In this document: positions 57,801 to 64,000 of the stretch, in pieces
Layout: each line of letters starts with the position of its first letter
How positions within the stretch are numbered: position 1 is the stretch's first letter
DNA from: Lytechinus pictus
Taxonomy: Eukaryota; Echinodermata; Echinoidea; Temnopleuroida; Toxopneustidae
DNA: 64,000 nt
Direction of reading: 5' to 3'
NCBI RefSeq assembly: GCF_037042905.1
Contig: NC_087254.1
Location: forward strand, 9,781,103 to 9,845,102
The notes under the pieces: generated by a model
Told to the model about the DNA's origin: nothing
Databases searched by the model: none
What the model saw: the letters and a program-made list of their open reading frames with translations, nothing else
Program-made: the position numbers and the translations under genes

Positions 57801-60800
57801 AGATCTATTTCAGACCCAGACCACCAGTAGGTGTAGTCAAAACAATGAGATTGAAATCTTGGAATCGACAGGAGTACAAGAGGCACATCCTAGAAGCACA
57901 TCAAATACTTATTCTGGAGCAGTGACTGTCAAGAAAAGCCCATCTATGATGGTATCAGAACCAGGTTATTCCCAAAATAACCCTCTGCATGTGAAGTTGA
58001 ATGAAGACAAGATGGTGTCTGGTGGTCATCAAGATACAGTCCAAAGTGTGCCAGATGACGAAGGTGCAGAAGATCCAGATGTCATTCCAAGCACCTTTCC
58101 TGAGGATCCTGAGCCGTTGACAGTAACAAAGAACAACGTATCCAATCAGAATTCTAGCACAGGCTATTCAGATGTCATGAGAACTAATTGCAGTCAAGAT
58201 AGACTGCCTTCACCTCAAATTGATGAACAGAAAAATGATTTCCAAAGTTCATCCAAACATATTGCAGGTGAAAAAGAAGACAACAGTGAATATGAAATGA
58301 AGGGCAGCTGTCAGGCAACTGATGTTAAAGAAGTAGACATAGCTGAAACAAAATCCAGATCGTCTGGAAATGGGGGAATAGTACACAATGAAGATGCACA
58401 GTGCATATTGAGAAACAATGACGCTAAACAGGACACCAATCACATTGATCCATCTTCGGTCCACCTTTATTCTCAAAACATTCTGGTTAACTCCCAAGAA
58501 TTGACTTCTCAAATGATTGATACTTCTCCTGAAGGAAAGGGAAGGACTGATACCCAGAAGAGGACGAGGAGGAGAAAGAACCAAAGAAGCATTGACAATC
58601 TCTCGGTGGATGACATCAGTTTGAAGGATTTTGTGGTGTCGCAACAGAACAGCCAGGAGGGCAATCACACCTGGATCGATGGACTCATGTACCCTGCAGA
58701 ATACTATGTCAGGAAGACCAGGAGCATGTCGAGACCCTCACCAAATCTACATTCTGCGCCGGTTCTTGGACAGAAGCGTTTGTCTAAAACTTCTCGGGGG
58801 AGAAAAGGGTCTGTGACGAGGACAACTCCCAATGGTGTGATGAGTGAGCCAGTTCATACCGAATTGCCTGATGCTGGCAAGATCCAGGCAGGAAAGGAAG
58901 GGTCTGAAACTGTGTCTTCAGAAAACTTGGAATTGGGTAATAATGTTGCCTGCTTATCAATAGAACAATCTCAGGACTTTGTTAGAGGTAGACAAACAGA
59001 AATCAGTGAATCTGTACATGACAGGGAATCACATCCTCCAAGGAAGATGAAAGTTTTGCGCAAAGCATCAACTACTAAAAGGAAGCGGGGAAGAAAAACC
59101 TCTCGCAAGAAACTGGGAAGTGACTCGGAGTGTACCATTACACAAGCAACCATAACTTCTCCAACAGGAGCCCATTTTAATTCAAACAATGGACAAGATG
59201 AATACCAAAATGAAAGGCAGGATAATTGTGATCATTCTGAGCCAACTACTATTTATATTGATAACGCATTGCCTAATGGAGAAGGAAACAGATCTACATC
59301 ATCTCTTTGTCAACTTACAGGGGGTTTGGCCTCACAGAGGAATTACACCAAAGACACAATATCAATTTCCTCAGGCTTGGTGTGTGAAGGTAGTAAACAC
59401 TTCTCTATCACTCAGATGACGAATAATCCACTGGAGAGCCAGTTCACACAGACTCAGGTCCCAAGTAACTTTGCCTTGCCAAAGGTATTTGGTAGTCCTG
59501 GACACTCCACCCAGTGCCCTGTTGGTCTGTCACCAGGTTCTCCATCTTCCACACCTATGAATGCACTTTGCAGCCCGACCTTGAGGCCAACTGCATCTCA
59601 ACATGGGGATGAAATGGATCCTGTTCAAAGTGGGGAACATAGGCAACACCCTGAAGATATCCAGGAGTGTAATGAACAGCAGTGGATGTCGGAAGTGTAC
59701 CTTGCAGATGTTGTACCAGAGGTTCCAGTCAATATTGATTCTGAACATCGAGACTTGGACAGTCAACACGACGTCCATGCAGGCCGTTTATCTTTCGATG
59801 GATGTGATATTTCACCCCCAACAGATCCTGATAGGAATGAGCATATCCTGCCAACTCTGCAAGATGATCCCATTATAGACTCAAAAGTTAGTGACATTCT
59901 TGTGAAGAATGGGACACGATTTGTTGACAGTGTCATCAAATATGAACACAATCTTCCAGAAGGGCATGATCAGGATTCAGAGAATGTGTTTTCCCAACTG
60001 CATGTCCCTTTCAACAATGTCCGGGAGGATAATAAGTGTGCATCTGAAAGGACTCCTTCTGCCAATGACTTCAAGGACAAAGAACCCCTCACAGAGCACC
60101 TCCCGTCCAGTCTTCCCCGAGGTCCTTCTAGCCTTTGCAGCAACATTAACCAGGGATCCCCCATGGCCGATGCAGCTACTGGGACTCCGCCGGAGGTTGC
60201 CGAAATGCCTCAAGCACAATCACAGTGCACAGACTCCTTGGAAAATGGATCCGAGATTGATAGGCATTCTGTGAAAGAGAAATCTGAAGATGGGTTTGCT
60301 GTCAAAGAATGCTTCCAGTTCAAAGGTTGCCTCAAGGTTAGTATCATGCATACACACTACTTAATCTTCCCAAAAGTTGACTTTCGATGAAAGCTATTTT
60401 TATAGGCAGTTTGTCCAGGGCCCTGTAACATAAAACGATTGATCATGGGGCTGATTTCACGATCCATCATACATAAAAGTCAATGCAATCAATCCTAGAA
60501 ATCACATAACAATCGATCACTGAGCTCTTTGTTTCAGGGACGAGGTTGTAAAATAGAAATAATCACTGAGTTATTTGTAAATTCAATTGTACTAATGTAA
60601 TTACAATGCTATTGGTCAGACAGGTCTGGTCAAAGCTTTGTAAAACCAAGTGGTCAGTTATTTATCAAGATATCTGTGATTTTTGCAATAAGGGTACCAT
60701 TATACCATGAAGATTTCCCCCGGAAGGCATGGTCCCCATGTGTCACATGCTATTGAGCTGTAGCCAAGGAGCTTACATCTTTTTTTGTTGCAGAAAGTTA

Positions 60801-62997
60801 ACTTTTTAATCAAACTCAAATTTGCAATTAATTACAAGATGTAAGATTTAAGGACCCCAGATAGATTTGCAATTGATCACTAGATTCTTGCAGTGCCCCC
60901 AGAGGCTGGAAAGTTCATGTAGAACTTGACTTTCTGATGGTAAATGTTACATCATCCTTATCTTCAAAAGTCTTTATGGATCCGTCCCCCCCCCCCTGAG
61001 GGAACTTTAAGTCTTCAAAATACTTTCGGTCTTTCATATTATCAATGGAATCTCCCCAAGTTACAATAAATCTTTGATTCATCGTAATCATAAGGTTCCA
61101 ACCCACAGGAACTTTACAATGCTCAACTTCTAACCTATTACAGCTTTCGATTTCAAAGAAATCATGGGGAATTGGCCTTTGCTCATGCTGGGCCAACCCT
61201 GCGGAATTCTCTTCCACCGAGTTTGAAAACCCAGACTCCAGTGACCACCTTCAGGGGCATCCTGAAGACGTACCTGTATAACGGTGCTTTTTGACGGACA
61301 ACCTTTTATGTATTCATTTTTGAAGTTTAAACCTGTAATGTTTTTTTTTTTTCATCTCTTATTTGCTCTGAAGTACCTTGAGCAACTAATTAAGATGGAA
61401 AGTGCACTGTATGTATTGTTGTTGTTATTGTTATGATTATTGTTATTATCAATCAATTAAATTTATCACTTTCAGCCCAAATCGGAGCACTCACTAGAAG
61501 TCCAGAGTATTGTTTCATCAATACTTGTCACTGAAGATGTAGCAGAACCTCTGATAGCTGCCGTTTCCCATGAAGAAATCACATTCTGGGTACTTTGCAA
61601 TGACCAAGATGGAAAGAGTTTTCAAGCTCTGTGTTCATGGAGTACAAATGAGGTAAACTAATCTATTCTATGGATTTTGTTATTTATTCTTTATCCTGAA
61701 ATTACTTTTATTTGGTTATTTTTTACATCAATTGTCATTTCGGTTCTTTTTTATTACATTTTTAATGTGGATGTATCACATATTACATTGGAAATTGTTT
61801 TACTAATTCATGCTCAACAGCTTAGGTTTGCTAAGACTTTTAAAGGTTTAGATGAAAATTTTTTTTCATGCGAATGCTAATGGATTTTGAGCTTAAATTT
61901 GTGTTAATTAAGGTGGTACTTCAGGCTAAAACTTATATTGTTTGGACAGATAGAGAAAAATCATATTAACACATGACTGAAAATTTAATCAAAATTGAAC
62001 AAGGAATAACAAAGTTGACATTTTAAAGATTTGCATTATTTTAGTGAAACAGTTCTATGCATGTCTTGATTATTCAGTTTGCAAACCGATGATGTCACAT
62101 TCCAACTTTTTCTTTTTTATTTTATCATATGAAATTATGTTTAGTCAAAGTTTGCCCTCCAAGAATTAAAATTATTGGATTGACAACTAATTTAATGCAT
62201 TAGATATTCATTGCTGCAACTGATTGTATTGTAAGGGAGACATATGATACACACATGCATGAAAATAAGACACAATTATGATTTCATGTAAAACATAAGA
62301 AGAGGAAAAGTGGGGATATGACATCGGTCCATCTAATGAATATTCATGAGGTGTATACAACTGCTTACACAAAATATTGCTAAACTTTTAAATTCATTAA
62401 CTTCGCTACTCGTCATCAGGTTTTGATGAAATTTTCAGCAAATTGCTCAGTGACATTTACTCTTATTTAGCCTGGAGTACTTCTTCAAGGATGTTCCACA
62501 GTTATGTTTGTGCAAATCCTTGGTCCGGTAACACAAAGGTTAGCGATTGATCGTACACTTGATTTTTACGATTGATTGTACATTGTAGTCAATGGAATCA
62601 ATCATAGAAATATGTTCTACGATCATTGCTAATCTTTGTGTTACGGGACCCAGGTCTGTGTATTTTACGCTATGTTGAGCTGGTGGGTGTTTCATAAAGC
62701 TGTTCGTAAGTTAAGAGCGACTTTAAGAACGACTGGTGATCCTTTCTTACGCGCTAAACCATCGCCAATGGTTTGTACCATTTACCACAAGAAAGGATCA
62801 CCAGTCGTTCTTAAAGTCGCTCTTAACTTACGAACAGCTTTATGAAACACCCTCCTGGTTGATATTCTTCATGCCTACACTGTATTTTCTCCATTCCAGA
62901 GTGCCCTGAAGGTAACCATGTGTGCAGTACTGCCAGGCATGACTGATGTCATTGAAGCTCTTGTGGTTGGAGGTCAGGCAAGGTCTCACAGTGTCAG
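54788..62997 (+). CDS. PALB2: PALB2 orthologue (partner and localizer of BRCA2), five 5' coding exons; gene continues past the window
   Basis: Nuclear scaffold that links BRCA1 to BRCA2/RAD51 in homologous recombination. Exons: 54,788-54,823, 56,357-56,416, 56,872-60,336, 61,476-61,652, 62,900-62,997, all with GT donors and AG acceptors; the first four junctions are phase 0. The N-terminus (about residues 9-45) is the BRCA1-binding coiled coil. Residues about 633-655 (GLMYPAEYYVRKTRSMS) match the chromatin-association motif of vertebrate PALB2 (GLLFPAEYYVRTTRSMS). Exons 4-5 match the start of the BRCA2-binding WD40 domain. Exon 2 is exactly 60 nt, as in human PALB2. Exon 3 is far larger than any human exon. 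A spliced 5' leader is possible (TTTTACTTTCAG at about 54,646-54,657). The remaining WD40 blades lie beyond the window. Confidence 0.88.
55625..55899. mobile_element. Foldback element in PALB2 intron 1, CAG target duplication
   Basis: The left end GGGCCCGTCTTACAAAAAG and right end CTTTGTAAAATGGGCTC are near complements, followed inward by GTTGCGATTGA/TCAATCATAACT. Flanked by CAG on both sides (55,622 and 55,900), the same duplication as for the element at 30,840. Confidence 0.8.
56357..56416 (+). CDS. PALB2: PALB2 coding exon 2 (coiled coil)
   Basis: Acceptor TTTTCACTGTACAG, 20 codons (IKERLAQMKKQYAQMQKKLE), donor GAG|GTGAGG. Heptad pattern of I/L/M/Y positions matches the PALB2 N-terminal coiled coil that pairs with BRCA1. 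Exon length and phase are the same as in the human gene. It is too short to show as a long open frame. Confidence 0.87.
56872..60336 (+). CDS. PALB2: PALB2 coding exon 3 (1155 codons)
   Basis: Starts after AATTCAAACAG with KSDKAARVKRH, the end of the coiled coil, and ends CLK before donor AAG|GTTAGT. The rest is long, serine-rich and probably disordered. Three basic patches stand out: SRKKRGKRRS (about 102), RTRRRKNQRS (about 594) and TKRKRGRKTSRKK (about 767). They may contact DNA or chromatin. The chromatin-association motif is at about 633-655. Many SQ/TQ sites fit ATM/ATR control, as known for PALB2. No KEAP1-type ETGE motif was seen. The frame is also open backwards to GTG 56,893, but the true exon starts upstream at the splice site. 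Confidence 0.88.
60419..60538. mobile_element. Small decayed foldback element in PALB2 intron 3
   Basis: GGCCCTGTAACATAAAACGA and GAGCTCTTTGTTTCAGGG form diverged ends with GATTGATC/CGATCACT inside. It begins about 80 bases after the exon 3 donor. Related in style to 62,522-62,650. Confidence 0.5.
61130..61450 (+). mobile_element. L2/CR1-type LINE 3' end in PALB2 intron 3
   Basis: A short frame (AGPTLRNSLPPSLKTQTPV, then GILKTYLYNGAF) is the typical C-terminus of CR1/L2 ORF2, followed by a 3' tail (GAGCAACTAATTAAGATGG, AAAGTGCACTGTATG) and TTG/ATT repeats to about 61,450. It is a 5'-truncated insertion directly upstream of the exon 4 acceptor. Confidence 0.8.
61476..61652 (+). CDS. PALB2: PALB2 coding exon 4 (start of WD40 domain)
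   Basis: Acceptor ATTTATCACTTTCAG, 59 codons in frame, donor GAG|GTAAAC. The sequence (SLEVQSIVSSILVTEDVAEP, then an E-I-T-F-W strand and a CSW end) lines up with the first WD40 blade of human PALB2 (acidic EP.I.A...V.LW pattern). A LINE 3' tail ends about 30 bases before the acceptor. Confidence 0.82.
62522..62650. mobile_element. Foldback element of 129 bp in PALB2 intron 4
   Basis: The left end GGTCCGGTAACACAAAGGTT pairs with AATCTTTGTGTTACGGGACC at the right. AGCGATTGATCGTA/TACGATCATTGCT continue the arms inward. Confidence 0.8.
62685..62852. mobile_element. Foldback element of 168 bp with almost perfect 65-70 bp arms in PALB2 intron 4
   Basis: The left end GGGTGTTTCATAAAGCTGTT is exactly mirrored by AACAGCTTTATGAAACACCC. 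The arms stay complementary through AAGAACGACTGGTGATCCTT to a loop of about 30 bases. It ends 47 bases before exon 5. Such uniform arms suggest a recent insertion. Confidence 0.9.
62900..62997 (+). CDS. PALB2: PALB2 coding exon 5 (WD40, partial)
   Basis: Acceptor TTTTCTCCATTCCAG, 32 codons plus two bases, donor CAG|GTACTC. It reads SALKVTMCAVLPGMTDVIEA, matching the human segment with a V...I..VPDV..L pattern in the next WD40 strand. The next exon must supply the third codon base and lies outside the window. Confidence 0.8.
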
Positions 62998-63249
62998 GTA
63001 CTCTTCTCGTTTCATAAAACTCTGATCAATAACAAGTGAGATGACGTTGATCGTAACTGAAATCGTGATATTCGATTGGCTGAAATCAAATATGATGTTG
63101 ATTATTTTGCATGTGCATCAATAAGTTTCATGACCGACAAACTTTGGCGTGAATATAGCCTCTCCACTCACGAATTAAGTGAATGTCAACACAATGCTGA
63201 CAAAGTCGCTAGACTCTTTCGAAACAAAATTACATAAAAAGCAATTGAA

Positions 63250-63720
63250 TTTAGTGATCTGCTTGCTTGGTGAACCCTACATTTAACAAAGTTTGTTGAG
63301 TATGGCAAGTCTACATACACCGAATCATCTCAAGACAATACATGATTGGCGATCCCGTAATTTTATATTAATATTCTTAAGCATCTATGTATGGAATGTT
63401 TCTGATTATTTTCAGTTGGAGAGACTTTATTCCAATATTTAAAGTAAGGAAAAACTTTTTATGAATGGGTAAATTTAAATCTGAATCTGAATGATCTTTG
63501 AGTAACCTCCACATCTAACAGAGACGGTGGAGTACAACAAGTCTGCATGCACTGACTCACCCAAAGACAATTCAAGACACGACAATCCTGTATTAAATTG
63601 TGTAGCAACATTCTTAAACATTAGTGCATGAAGTGCTTCTGATTGCTCCCTGTTTGTGAGTCTTCACTTCCAGACTTTCCAAAGTCGGAGAGCTTTGCAT
63701 CAATGAGTAAAATTGTGTCC
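63250..63720. repeat. Diverged tandem duplication in PALB2 intron 5
   Basis: Two units of about 230 bp. CAAGTCTACATACACCGA (63,307) corresponds to CAAGTCTGCATGCACTGA (63,539), and AGACAATACATGA to AGACAATTCAAGA. ATTCTTAAGCATCTATG corresponds to ATTCTTAAACATTAGTG. No exon is recognised here; the rest of the window (63,720-64,000) is unassigned intron. Confidence 0.6.
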
Positions 63721-64000
63721 GAAACACCATAACCTTTCAATATTTTTGTGCCCTTTTTTAATTTCCCCCTGTGTGCTGTAACATATAAATATGCCCTATA
63801 GAAAAATGGTATTGGGTCCATGTAGCTTTTATTTCAAGCGCACACCACAATGTCCAATAAGCCGATGGTGACTAGTCTACATAATATGCGTATACTCAAA
63901 ACAAAAGTGGATTTATGTTTGTTCTCAATAAATAAACCAATGCCATTGAGAATTTACACGCACTAGACATTTTGACAGAATAAATCCATATTTTGGTTTG

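Noticed and set aside
56893-60390. Reading the 1165-codon frame as an intronless gene from GTG 56,893
   Set aside because: The frame continues upstream to a splice acceptor at 56,871, joins in phase to the 60-nt coiled-coil exon, and runs past a good donor at 60,336. The last 18 codons are intron.
61200-61300. Possible extra PALB2 exon near 61,200
   Set aside because: The protein-like signal (RNSLPPSLK, LKTYLY) is the C-terminus of a CR1/L2 LINE, and its 3' tail follows directly.

Overview
This is a eukaryotic genomic window, AT-rich and dominated by transposable elements. The most likely source is an echinoderm, probably a sea urchin. The reasons are intronless TRIM-type E3 ligase paralogues with a propeller-like C-terminus, abundant tRNA-derived SINEs and short foldback elements, CR1/L2-group and Tx1-type LINEs, a Ty3/gypsy element whose integrase lies before reverse transcriptase (an order known from deuterostomes), and a PALB2 orthologue with animal-type exon structure. 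The species cannot be fixed from the sequence.

Layout. (1) 1-11.86 kb and 21.76-33.83 kb are two direct copies of one segment. Each carries, in order, a CR1/L2-like LINE, the 3' part of an LTR, an intronless TRIM gene on the minus strand, and a long non-coding flank with small foldback elements and a tRNA-derived SINE. The LINE in copy A is broken by stops and frameshifts. The LINE in copy B has one long open frame but has lost catalytic parts. Both TRIM genes are open for 612 codons and differ at about 25 residues. Each copy has its own private foldback insertion, so the insertions are ordered relative to the duplication. (2) 11.9-21.4 kb, between the copies, holds a possible 4.05-kb non-autonomous Tc1/mariner-type element, a satellite array of about 210-bp units with a two-unit higher-order period and two inverted units at one end, and the 3' half of a Ty3/gypsy element ending in RNase H, a purine tract and an LTR. 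That LTR seems to be split by the copy B LINE. (3) 33-36 kb contains a tRNA-like gene, a LINE fragment, a near-perfect 148-bp palindrome, a dispersed repeat and a SINE. (4) 36-41.3 kb is a decayed Tx1/L1-type LINE with remnants of ORF1 and ORF2. (5) 41.8-50.4 kb contains repeats of about 350 bp rich in palindromes of the GTTGCCATGGCAAC type, the consensus form of an RFX X-box. Two of these blocks form inverted arms of about 1 kb around a decayed LINE fragment. (6) 50.9-54.4 kb contains tandem repeats with a nested foldback element, a LINE fragment split by another foldback element, and a dispersed repeat.

(7) 54.7 kb to the window end is the 5' part of the host gene PALB2 (partner and localizer of BRCA2) on the plus strand. 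Five coding exons are visible: the N-terminal coiled coil, a very large third exon with the conserved chromatin-association motif, and the first part of the C-terminal WD40 domain. The introns contain several foldback elements and a LINE 3' end, some very close to splice acceptors. The gene runs off the window.

In short, only three protein-coding genes look functional (two TRIM paralogues and PALB2). Everything else recognisable is mobile or repetitive DNA.
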